DNA of 10,236 nucleotides from Gammaproteobacteria bacterium (GCA_027076245.1 JALTKC010000520.1:1-10236), one strand, 5' to 3'. Shown: positions 1 to 5,493, counted from the stretch's first letter. The notes: a model not told the origin generated them from the sequence alone. Made by a program: numbers and translations.

Positions 1-591
1 ATGTCAGACCGGCTGGGCGGACTGGTTACTGCGGTTACTGAACTTCAGGACGGTCGTATTGCCATGATTATGGATGTGGAAAAAGTACTGGCAGAAACCG
101 CCCACTTTGCCCAGGAAGAAAGCTATTTTGAAGAAGTCAGCAGTCTGGAAGGCCAGGGTTATACCATTTTATTTGCGGATGACTCCTCCGTTGCACGTTC
201 CCAGATAGAACGCACCCTGGATCATATGGGTGTTGCCCATGTCAGTGCTATGAATGGTGCAGAAGCCTGGACCAAACTCAAGGAAATTGCCTCCCGAGCA
301 GAAACTACCGGCTTACCGGTGTCGGATTATATTCAGGCTATTCTGACTGATGTCGAAATGCCGGAAATGGACGGTTATGTATTAACCAAACATATTAAAA
401 ATGATCCGCGTTTTGAGGGTATTCCTGTGATTATGCATTCTTCTCTGTCTGCAGAAGCCAATATGTCTTTGGGTCATGGCGTCGGTGCCGATGCCTATGT
501 AGCCAAATTTGAACCCCGGGAATTATCCAATAAACTGGTGGAAATTCTTAAGGGTAGTGAAGCACCTGCACTGGAAGATTCCAGTTCCTGA
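1..591 (+). CDS. cheV: CheV-like chemotaxis coupling protein (CheW-receiver fusion), 5'-truncated by window edge
   Basis: CheV proteins join a CheW-like domain, which docks to chemoreceptors and the kinase CheA, to a receiver domain that CheA can phosphorylate, often aiding adaptation. Numbering from the first base, visible residues 5-32 resemble the last strands of a CheW domain, ending in a 'MDVEKVLAE' segment typical of CheV. Residues 53-184 form a receiver domain with acidic pair D60/D61, likely phospho-acceptor D117 in 'LTDVEMPEMDG', S147 at the switch position and K169 in 'YVAKFEP'. A Ser/Glu-rich tail follows. CheV proteins are usually about 300 residues, so roughly 110 residues of the CheW domain lie upstream. 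The ATG at base 1 is probably internal, not the true start. The stop is TGA. The identity is secure from domain order; its receptor partner cannot be told. Confidence 0.88.
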   Translation: MSDRLGGLVTAVTELQDGRIAMIMDVEKVLAETAHFAQEESYFEEVSSLEGQGYTILFADDSSVARSQIERTLDHMGVAHVSAMNGAEAWTKLKEIASRAETTGLPVSDYIQAILTDVEMPEMDGYVLTKHIKNDPRFEGIPVIMHSSLSAEANMSLGHGVGADAYVAKFEPRELSNKLVEILKGSEAPALEDSSS

Positions 592-617
592 TATTGCCAT
601 TTTAACTTCAAAAACGG

Positions 618-665
618 GCTTCCTCCTGTTCAATATAACGGGTTCAGGGAGGGAGCTTTACCTTT
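618..665 (+). terminator. Putative terminator stem-loop after cheV
   Basis: GCTTCCTCCTG (618-628) pairs with CAGGGAGGGAGC (645-656), with one G-U pair and one bulged G, around a 16-nt loop. A weak, interrupted T-rich stretch (CTTTACCTTTT) follows. It lies 27 nt after the cheV stop. The stem is strong but the U-tract is poor, so intrinsic termination is likely but not certain. An alternative pairing of CCTGTT (625-630) with AACGGG (637-642) competes with it. Confidence 0.45.
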
Positions 666-724
666 TCCCCATAAAACGCTATGTTATTAACCCTAAATTA
701 ATCTAAATTTTTACTATTCGGGTA

Positions 725-739
725 AAAGGACTATTTTTG
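725..739 (+). promoter_or_regulatory. Ribosome binding site supporting a TTG start
   Basis: AAAGGA (725-730) sits 6 nt before TTG at 737 but 15 nt before the in-frame ATG at 746. The spacing favours the TTG start. The alternative would shorten the signal peptide by three residues only and would not change the protein's class. Confidence 0.5.
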
Positions 740-2626
740 CTACGCATGCCGTTAAAAAAGCAGCCGTATTTCACATCTTTGTCTGCATTTTTATTATTAA
801 CCCTGTTGTGCTTATTTTATCCGACCAGATCAGCCTGGTCGGCACCCCAGAAACAGAGCTTTACTATTGGGATCCTGACCCTGCATGCCACCCATCAGCA
901 TCAGTTAGACGATTCGCCCTGGCAACTGACCATTGATAAACTCAACAAACATCCCGACTTCCATTTTGAAACGATATTTCTACCTCCAAATCACCTGGCC
1001 AATGCCCTGGAAAATGATGAACTGGATTTTGTTATTACCGATGCATTCAACTACCTTATTCTGGAAAAAAAGCACGATGTATTACGTCTGCTGACCCGTA
1101 CAGAAAAATTTGAAGGTGAATACATCAGTTCTGAAGCCTTATCCATTTTTACCCTGAACAATAATTCTGAAGTCACCCGTATTTCCGATCTGCAGGGTAA
1201 ACGTATTGCCCTGCTGGAAAATGAATACTCAACCTCTGAGCTGTTTCTGGAAAAATTTCTCAATATTCATGATCTGAATATTGGAGAAAATGTGGATCTT
1301 CTGGTTCTGGAACGTATTGACCTGGCCCTTTCCTGGCTGAAAGCCGGTAAAATTGATGCCCTGATCACCAAATCCGGCCTGCTGGAAAAACAACTGGATC
1401 AAACCACTCTGGAAACCTTACGTCTGGTGCATCCCCGCAGAGGCTGGCATGCCCCCTTTCTGCACAGCTCGGTACTGGTACCCGAATGGGCCTTTGCCCG
1501 AGCCTGGTTTATTAATGATGAAATTGTTAATCAGATCATTACCATACTGATTGGTCATAAAAAAAATGATCATGCTGATTACCTCACAGAACAGTATCAC
1601 TGGACTTTTGCACAGAAATACCACGATCTTGCTGAATTATTTGCCCTGTCCAGAGAAATGGAAACAGCAGAGTCCCTCCCCTCTTCTTCCTTTTCAACAA
1701 GGTTACAGTACTGGCTTAGCTTTCTGGTCATTGGGTTTCTGCTGATCATCCTGATCATGTATCTACGTTCTTCCCGGGATTTGAATAATCGTCTTAAAGC
1801 GTCCAAAGAGTCCCTGGAACTGGAGATAAAAGAACGTCAGCACGCTCAGGAACAGGCGCTGACCCATCAGGCCGAACTGGCCCATGTGGCTCGCCTCAGT
1901 ACCATGGGTGAAATGGCTTCCGGCCTGGCTCATGAACTGAACCAGCCGCTTTCAGCCATTCATACCTATGTTCAGGGCTGTATCCGTCTGCTTAAAATGG
2001 ATAAGCATGATCCACAAGCCATTATTAATGCCCTGCAGTTAACGGCTCAACAGGCTGACAGGGCCGGCGGAATTATCCGCCGACTACGCAGTTTTGTCCG
2101 TAAAGGTGAGTCGCATAAAACCTACACGGACATTAATCATATCGTTAATGAAGTCACTGGCTTTCTGGAAAGTCAGTTACGCAACAAGAAGGTTAATCTG
2201 ACCCTGGATCTGGAAGACAATTTGCCGCCGGTACTGGCGGACATTATTCAGATTGAACAGGTTCTTATTAATCTGCTCAAAAACGGCATTGAGGCCATGT
2301 CTGGGAATGAACAGCCGGCAATTACCGTAGTCACCCGAAGAACGGATAAAAAACGAGTTGAATTGTGTGTTATTGACAGCGGTCATGGAATCAGTGAAGA
2401 TAAGCTCAAGCGGATTTTTAACCCCTTCTTTACCACTAAAACCAGCGGTATGGGCATGGGGTTATCAATCAGCAGTTCCATTATCGAGGCTCATGACGGT
2501 AAACTGTATGCCGAAAACAATCCTGTCAGTGGTGCCCGATTCTGTTTTACACTGCCTGTTACAGAAGAACCGGTTACGGAACAACCCGTTACAAAAGAGT
2601 ATTTAGGAAATAATAATAATGAGTGA
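737..2626 (+). CDS. Sensor histidine kinase with periplasmic PhnD-like binding domain (TtrS-type)
   Basis: A membrane sensor kinase that should detect a small ligand outside the inner membrane and phosphorylate the regulator encoded next to it. In order: a signal peptide (residues 1-36, likely cleaved after 'SAWSA'); a PhnD/phosphonate-binding-like domain (about 40-300, beginning 'FTIGILTL', with 'DFVITDAFNYL' at 97-107 and 'DLQGKRIALLENE' at 151-163); one transmembrane helix (about 324-343); a helical linker; the H-box 'GLAHELNQPLSAI' with H399; the N-box around N516; the G1 box 'DSGHGIS' (547-553); and 'FFTTKTSGMGMGLSIS' (564-579). This order is that of TtrS, the tetrathionate sensor, but PhnD-like sensors answer to several ligands. 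No tetrathionate reductase gene lies in the window, so the ligand is open. The C-terminal tail carries three PVT-type pentapeptides and NNNN. The last 8 bp overlap the regulator gene. Confidence 0.87.
   Translation: MLRMPLKKQPYFTSLSAFLLLTLLCLFYPTRSAWSAPQKQSFTIGILTLHATHQHQLDDSPWQLTIDKLNKHPDFHFETIFLPPNHLANALENDELDFVITDAFNYLILEKKHDVLRLLTRTEKFEGEYISSEALSIFTLNNNSEVTRISDLQGKRIALLENEYSTSELFLEKFLNIHDLNIGENVDLLVLERIDLALSWLKAGKIDALITKSGLLEKQLDQTTLETLRLVHPRRGWHAPFLHSSVLVPEWAFARAWFINDEIVNQIITILIGHKKNDHADYLTEQYHWTFAQKYHDLAELFALSREMETAESLPSSSFSTRLQYWLSFLVIGFLLIILIMYLRSSRDLNNRLKASKESLELEIKERQHAQEQALTHQAELAHVARLSTMGEMASGLAHELNQPLSAIHTYVQGCIRLLKMDKHDPQAIINALQLTAQQADRAGGIIRRLRSFVRKGESHKTYTDINHIVNEVTGFLESQLRNKKVNLTLDLEDNLPPVLADIIQIEQVLINLLKNGIEAMSGNEQPAITVVTRRTDKKRVELCVIDSGHGISEDKLKRIFNPFFTTKTSGMGMGLSISSSIIEAHDGKLYAENNPVSGARFCFTLPVTEEPVTEQPVTKEYLGNNNNE
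2555..2599 (+). repeat. 15-bp in-frame tandem repeat, 3 copies, in the sensor kinase C-terminus
   Basis: Three diverged 15-bp units at 2555-2569, 2570-2584 and 2585-2599 encode PVTEE, PVTEQ and PVTKE (residues 607-621), just after the ATPase domain ends. The units share the core GTTAC. The differences between copies fall mostly at silent or conservative sites, which suggests an old duplication retained as a flexible tail. Confidence 0.75.
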
Positions 2627-3233
2627 TGATGCTTTAGTCTTTATTGTGGATGATGACGAAGCGGTACGCCAATCAACCGCCTGGTTAATTGAATCCATTG
2701 GTTTAAAAGTTAAAACCTTTAATTCTGCCGATGAATTTCTGGATAATTATAATAATGAGTCCGGCTGCATAGTTATGGACGTCAGAATGCCCGGCATGAG
2801 CGGTCTTGAAGCCCAGGAAGAAATGCAGGAACGGGGCATCAGCCTGCCCCTGATTTTTATCACTGGCCACGGCGATGTCCCCATGGCTGTCAGGGCTTTA
2901 AAACGTGGGGCTTTTGATTTTATTGAAAAACCGTTTAATGACCAGCTACTCCTTGATGCCGTACAGCGCGGCCTGAAACAGGAGAGTGAAGCCCGGGAAT
3001 CCCTGATACAGAACGAATCCATTGACCGGCGTATAGCCTCACTGACGCCCAGAGAACACGAAGTTATGCTCAGGGTAACCGAAGGCAAACCCAATAAGGT
3101 TATTGCTCATGAACTCAATGTCAGCATCAAGACAGTAGAAGTTCACCGTGCCCGCATGATGGAAAAAATGGAAGCCGGATCAGTGGCCGAACTGGTTAAG
3201 GTCACTATTCAGGCCAATAACCGTTCAACCTAA
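2619..3233 (+). CDS. Response regulator, FixJ/TtrR family (receiver + LuxR-type HTH)
   Basis: A cytoplasmic DNA-binding regulator, the likely phosphorylation partner of the sensor kinase it overlaps. The receiver domain (residues 5-120) has acidic residues D11-D13, phospho-acceptor D54 in 'CIVMDVRMPGMSG', T82 in 'FITGHGDVPMAV' and K104 in 'FIEKPF'. These are the FixJ-type landmarks. A short linker leads to a GerE/LuxR helix-turn-helix (about 141-195) with 'LTPREHEVM' and the recognition helix region 'VSIKTVEVHRARMMEKM'. Its 204 residues are normal for the family. The ATG overlaps the kinase stop as ATGAGTGA, and AGGA (2605-2608) serves as its ribosome binding site, so translation is probably coupled. 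The target genes cannot be identified; a TtrR-like role follows only from the kinase partner. Confidence 0.9.
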   Translation: MSDDALVFIVDDDEAVRQSTAWLIESIGLKVKTFNSADEFLDNYNNESGCIVMDVRMPGMSGLEAQEEMQERGISLPLIFITGHGDVPMAVRALKRGAFDFIEKPFNDQLLLDAVQRGLKQESEARESLIQNESIDRRIASLTPREHEVMLRVTEGKPNKVIAHELNVSIKTVEVHRARMMEKMEAGSVAELVKVTIQANNRST

Positions 3234-3258
3234 ATCGCATTTATTTTTAATTCCCTGT

Positions 3259-3291
3259 AACTCAGCCCGTCCTCCCCGGCTGAGTTTATGA
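3259..3291 (+). terminator. Putative intrinsic terminator of the two-component operon
   Basis: AACTCAGCC (3259-3267) pairs perfectly with GGCTGAGTT (3278-3286) across a 10-nt loop, 25 nt after the response-regulator stop. The tract behind it, TTTATG, is short in T. The position is right for ending the operon; the weak U-tract lowers certainty. Confidence 0.55.
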
Positions 3292-3309
3292 GAAATAGTT
3301 CTCATAAAC
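3284..3309. promoter_or_regulatory. Perfect 11-bp inverted repeat: candidate activator site or second terminator hairpin
   Basis: GTTTATGAGAA (3284-3294) and TTCTCATAAAC (3299-3309) are exact inverted copies separated by ATAG. The core TGAGAA/TTCTCA has the half-site form TNAGAA/TTCTNA described for Legionella LetA, but with a 4-nt instead of a 2-nt gap. It is centred about 165 bp before the proposed start of the GGA-rich RNA, roughly where GacA/UvrY-family sites lie upstream of rsm/csr RNA genes. It also abuts the operon terminator, so it may simply be a second RNA hairpin. Both readings are inference. Confidence 0.4.
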
Positions 3310-3428
3310 CAGGGGTTATATCAGATTATATCTGGAATAAAACCAGATCAACTCCCATAAGCCTTTGTTTCCACAGGAAAGTTCATTTCCTATAGGGATA
3401 TCCCCAAGTCTTACAGTAAACAACCCAA

Positions 3429-3457
3429 TTATCCTTAACTCATAGTTCTTTTAAACT
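3429..3457 (+). promoter_or_regulatory. Weak sigma70-like promoter for the GGA-rich RNA
   Basis: A -10-like TAAACT (3452-3457, 4 of 6 consensus) lies 17 bp after a poor -35-like TTATCC (3429-3434, 3 of 6), which would start RNA at about 3464, immediately before the first hairpin. A poor -35 would fit an activator-dependent promoter. A lone CTTACA half-site (3410-3415) resembles one arm of a GacA box, but the other arm is not found at the proper distance. Confidence 0.3.
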
Positions 3458-3463
3458 AGTCCT

Positions 3464-3954
3464 AACGCAGTAATGGAACATCTGCGGATTGTAAATGGAA
3501 GTAATTAGGCGAACTTAAAAGCAAACTTTTATAGAGAGCTTAACGGTGACGGAACACTGCCGACGGAATGGCATTCAGGGAGGACCAAATATAGACAGGG
3601 CTTAAGGATTAGCCGAAAAATACCTGTATGAGCCGGGTATAAAAAAGGAAGCTCAATAATAATAAAAAACGGATTAATAATCTCCATGGACTCGGAGAAG
3701 AGCACAACACAGGTAAAACGGACGCATAAAAATCTATGGATGGATAAGGTTATACTGCAGTAGGACTCAATTACAAAGGAGAGTCAGGGAAGAAAAACAC
3801 AGGGATATCAAAAAACAAACGGATATCTTTTTTTCCATGGAATGGAAAACTTTATTTGGTGGAGGTAAGCCAAATAATAAAAACAATTATTATAAGAAAT
3901 TAAAAGGGACATATTGGACAGAATGCAATTTCTGCTCCAGTATGTCTTTTTTTT
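3464..3954 (+). ncRNA. Candidate CsrB/RsmZ-family small RNA sequestering CsrA/RsmA (GGA-rich)
   Basis: A proposed RNA of about 490 nt that would bind many copies of the translational regulator CsrA/RsmA. The segment contains 25 GGA triplets on the + strand and only 3 TCC. No ORF of note occurs. Many GGAs sit in hairpin loops, the hallmark of CsrA sites: CGCAG/CTGCG (3466-3486); CGGTG/CACTG with loop ACGGAA (3544-3559); GGCT/AGCC with loop TAAGGATT (3599-3614); TCTCC/GGAGA with loop ATGGACTC (3681-3698); GACTC/GAGTC with ACAAAGGA in the loop (3764-3785); TTTTCC/GGAAAA with loop ATGGAAT (3831-3849); TTATTTGG/CCAAATAA with loop TGGAGGTAAG (3852-3877). Unpaired GGAs lie between, for example ATGGATGGATAAGG. 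A strong terminator closes it. CsrB-type RNAs are typically about 350-500 nt. The 5' end is the least certain part. Confidence 0.8.
3908..3954 (+). terminator. Strong Rho-independent terminator of the GGA-rich RNA
   Basis: GACATATTGGACAGAA (3908-3923) pairs with TTCTG (3930-3934) and TCCAGTATGTC (3936-3946). There is one bulged C and one G-U pair, giving about 16 bp around the loop TGCAAT, and eight T residues follow directly (3947-3954). This is the clearest terminator in the window. No protein gene precedes it for some 670 bp, which itself argues for a non-coding transcript ending here. Confidence 0.88.
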
Positions 3955-3981
3955 CCACTGATATTTTTAATTCAGAAAACA

Positions 3982-4020
3982 GTATGCAAAAGCATACGCA
4001 AAACGACTAAAAACTAAAAT
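3982..4020 (+). promoter_or_regulatory. Putative promoter of the PilZ gene with palindrome at the -35 position
   Basis: A -10-like TAAAAT (4015-4020, 5 of 6 consensus) has no recognisable -35. Instead GTATGC (3982-3987) and GCATAC (3992-3997), an exact 6-bp inverted repeat with spacer AAAA, occupy that position. This arrangement suggests a regulator binding next to the polymerase. The start would fall near 4027, leaving a leader of only about 12 nt that includes the AGGGGGA ribosome binding site (4027-4033). Confidence 0.4.
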
Positions 4021-4038
4021 AAGAACAGGGGGAACATT

Positions 4039-4395
4039 ATGAACAAACGTTGGAACAGCAGAAAGCCGGTACAACTGGATCTGGTGATCAACTATCCCGC
4101 AATTGGACTGCTCAGAGGTAAGGCAACCAATATCAGTCATGACGGTATGTTTATAGAAACGGCCGTGGCGTCTCTGTCACATTATTCAGACATAGAAATC
4201 ACCCTGAACCTGCCCTCTTTATCAGAAGTCCCAATACAGATCCCTGCAATTGTCATTCACAATAGTGGTAAGGGTATTGGCATTATGTTCAGAAATTCTC
4301 CTTCCGAACATAAAAATACACTGGCCAATGGCATGGGCGTTATCCAGCAACTGCTCAAACAGCAGCAGGAAAACCCTCAGAAGTGGGCCTGTTAA
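4039..4395 (+). CDS. Single-domain PilZ protein (putative c-di-GMP effector)
   Basis: PilZ domains bind cyclic di-GMP and change motility, secretion or surface behaviour through partner proteins. The 118-residue protein is almost only this domain. It has the RxxxR motif near the N-terminus (R4 and R8 in 'RWNSRKPV'), the (D/N)xSxxG motif (N31, S33, G36 in 'NISHDGMF'), and later beta strands with 'GKGIGIMF'. All residues expected for ligand binding are present, so it should be competent. No signal peptide or membrane segment is seen, so it is cytosolic. A Gln/Lys-rich helix (about 94-115) ends it. It starts at ATG after a very good AGGGGGA site, 84 nt downstream of the RNA terminator. It is probably transcribed alone. 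Confidence 0.88.
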   Translation: MNKRWNSRKPVQLDLVINYPAIGLLRGKATNISHDGMFIETAVASLSHYSDIEITLNLPSLSEVPIQIPAIVIHNSGKGIGIMFRNSPSEHKNTLANGMGVIQQLLKQQQENPQKWAC

Positions 4396-4418
4396 AATAT
4401 TAACTCCACACAGATATT

Positions 4419-4469
4419 GGCTAAGGGCTTATACTGGCTAAGGGCTTATACTGGCAAAAGGCTTATTCC
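4419..4469. repeat. 17-bp tandem repeat, two perfect copies plus one degenerate
   Basis: GGCTAAGGGCTTATACT occurs at 4419-4435 and again, identical, at 4436-4452. A third copy (4453-4469) matches at 13 of 17 positions. The array begins 23 bp after the PilZ stop and its third copy runs into the last codons of the convergent pentapeptide-repeat gene. No coding role is seen for the first two copies. Identical adjacent units point to a recent slippage or duplication event. Confidence 0.85.
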
Positions 4470-4825
4470 GGTTCTTTTTTCTCATGAATTACCCTTAACC
4501 GGGTGCCGTGTTCCAGAGACAGCAGTATCTCCTGAGCCGGTATATTCAGGGGGAAATAGGTTCCAGAAATTTTGGCCGCATTAAGACTACAGCCATCCAG
4601 AAGTGACCCTCTTAAATCAACTCCTCTTAGATCCGTCTGGCGGAAATAAGCCCCCCTGAAATCAAGCCCAACGGCATCAATACCTCTTAAATCCAGAGAG
4701 CGGAAATCACAGCCTTTTAAATTACAATATTCTCCAGACTGTTTTTTAGCATTAAACTCCTCAATTTTCCCCTCTCTGAGAAGCTGATACATGGGATCAT
4801 TAGAAATTGCAGGACCTTTTGTCAT
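4463..4825 (-). CDS. Pentapeptide-repeat protein
   Basis: A 120-residue protein whose middle (about residues 34-91) is some eleven consecutive five-residue units of the A(D/N)LXX type. Examples are CNLKG, CDFRS, LDLRG, LDFRG, TDLRG and VDLRG, with L or F at the central position. Such repeats fold into a right-handed square beta-helix. The family has no single function; some members bind DNA gyrase, but this one is too short to claim that. Before the repeats lies a short helical segment (10-30), and after them 'PAQEILLSLEHGTRLRVI', a non-repeat cap. There is no signal peptide, so it is likely cytoplasmic. It lies 46 nt downstream of the DUF2835-like gene on the same strand and may share its transcript. 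The ribosome binding site is weak. Confidence 0.8.
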   Translation of the reverse strand: MTKGPAISNDPMYQLLREGKIEEFNAKKQSGEYCNLKGCDFRSLDLRGIDAVGLDFRGAYFRQTDLRGVDLRGSLLDGCSLNAAKISGTYFPLNIPAQEILLSLEHGTRLRVIHEKKEPE

Positions 4826-4871
4826 CGTTTTATTCCATTATATTATTAGTCAGTCTACAGCAAGCATAGTC

Positions 4872-5096
4872 TTAATTAGAAATTCTTTCCACCCGCACCA
4901 GTTTGTTATTATCATCATAAATCACCCTGAAACTGCCGTTAACACCAGACTGATCCACAAACTTCTGCAGAGTACCTGCCGGTAGCTGTACCACCTTGCC
5001 TTCCGCTGTAGTCACCAGAATAGAATTAACCACTCCCTGGTAATACTGCAGATATTCCTGGGCACTTATGGCCACATGAAAACGTATTTCATTCAT
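4872..5096 (-). CDS. DUF2835-like small conserved protein
   Basis: A 74-residue protein resembling the small uncharacterised DUF2835 family of Gammaproteobacteria. I recognise 'ISAQEYLQYYQG' (residues 10-21), the middle 'EGKVVQLPAGTLQKFV' (32-47) and 'GVNGSFRVIYDD' (51-62), ending in a strand around 'LVRVERI'. It looks like a compact mostly-beta protein with no signal peptide, membrane helix or cysteine. No biochemical role is known to me. It is the first gene of a probable two-gene unit with the pentapeptide-repeat gene and is transcribed away from the SAP-like gene. No clear Shine-Dalgarno sequence precedes the ATG, so the start rests on the family's length. Confidence 0.75.
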   Translation of the reverse strand: MNEIRFHVAISAQEYLQYYQGVVNSILVTTAEGKVVQLPAGTLQKFVDQSGVNGSFRVIYDDNNKLVRVERISN

Positions 5097-5256
5097 TTTT
5101 TAATTTTTAAGAATGCAACCTAAGAACAAATGTTAAATAAACGACAAATTTAAAATTTAATTAATATTTTTATTGTATTTTAATCTTTTTTGACTACAGT
5201 ACACAGTATCTTTAAACCCAAGCTCTTTACATGTAAGTTAATCAGGGAATTTTAAT
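5097..5256. promoter_or_regulatory. AT-rich divergent intergenic region
   Basis: This 160-bp stretch separates two divergent genes and must hold both promoters. For the rightward gene, TTGACT (5190-5195) is a good -35, with a weak TAAACC (5213-5218) 17 bp on. The spacer contains two adjacent 7-bp copies, ACAGTAC and ACAGTAT (5196-5209). TTACATGTAA (5227-5236) is a perfect palindrome near the expected transcript start. No convincing leftward promoter is visible in the A/T-rich part. Confidence 0.4.
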
Positions 5257-5463
5257 ATGAAAATGCAGGACATTCGTAAAATCGCCAAACAGAAAGGTAT
5301 TCCATCCAGTAAATACAATAAGATCACTCTGGTTAGAAAAATCCAGACTACCGAGGGCAACTTTGACTGTTTTGCTTCTGCGGTGAATAGTTATTGTGAT
5401 CAGCCTGAGTGCATCTGGCAGGATGACTGCTTTAAACTGGCCAAAAAGGCCGTCAGTCACTAA
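5257..5463 (+). CDS. Small SAP-like protein with four conserved-looking cysteines
   Basis: A 68-residue protein in two parts. Residues 1-32 ('MKMQDIRKIAKQKGI...KITLVRKIQ') look like a SAP/HeH-type helix-turn-helix, a fold often used to bind nucleic acid. Residues 33-60 contain 'EGNFDCF' and four cysteines (C38, C47, C52, C58) in the pattern C-x8-C-x4-C-x5-C, with acidic and aromatic residues between ('YCDQPECIWQDDCF'). I recall similar short proteins, 'SAP domain-containing', in diverse bacteria, but know of no function. The cysteines could bind zinc or an Fe-S cluster; that is inference. AGGGA (5244-5248) lies 8 nt before the ATG, a good start. It faces hrpA, with only 30 bp between the two stops. 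Confidence 0.75.
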   Translation: MKMQDIRKIAKQKGIPSSKYNKITLVRKIQTTEGNFDCFASAVNSYCDQPECIWQDDCFKLAKKAVSH

Positions 5464-5493
5464 AACGAATACGTTCACAACAATTTAAATCAT

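Noticed and set aside
509..706. 65-codon open frame overlapping the cheV end
   Set aside because: It overlaps cheV and runs through the terminator-like stem-loop; no ribosome site or family resemblance.
2747..3094. 115-codon open frame on the - strand
   Set aside because: It is antisense to the response regulator's receiver and linker; its Ser/Arg-rich translation is typical of a shadow frame.
3410..3415. Full GacA box (TGTAAG-N6-CTTACA) before the RNA
   Set aside because: Only the CTTACA arm is present; the bases 6 nt upstream do not resemble TGTAAG.
3686..3763. 25-codon frame beginning ATG inside the GGA-rich RNA, and an 11-codon frame at 3473
   Set aside because: Neither has a Shine-Dalgarno sequence at proper distance, and both starts lie in predicted CsrA-site loops. 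A dual-function RNA is possible but unsupported.
3464..3877. Repeated GGA blocks as a CRISPR or direct-repeat array
   Set aside because: There is no constant repeat unit or regular spacing; only the short GGA core recurs, each time in a different hairpin.
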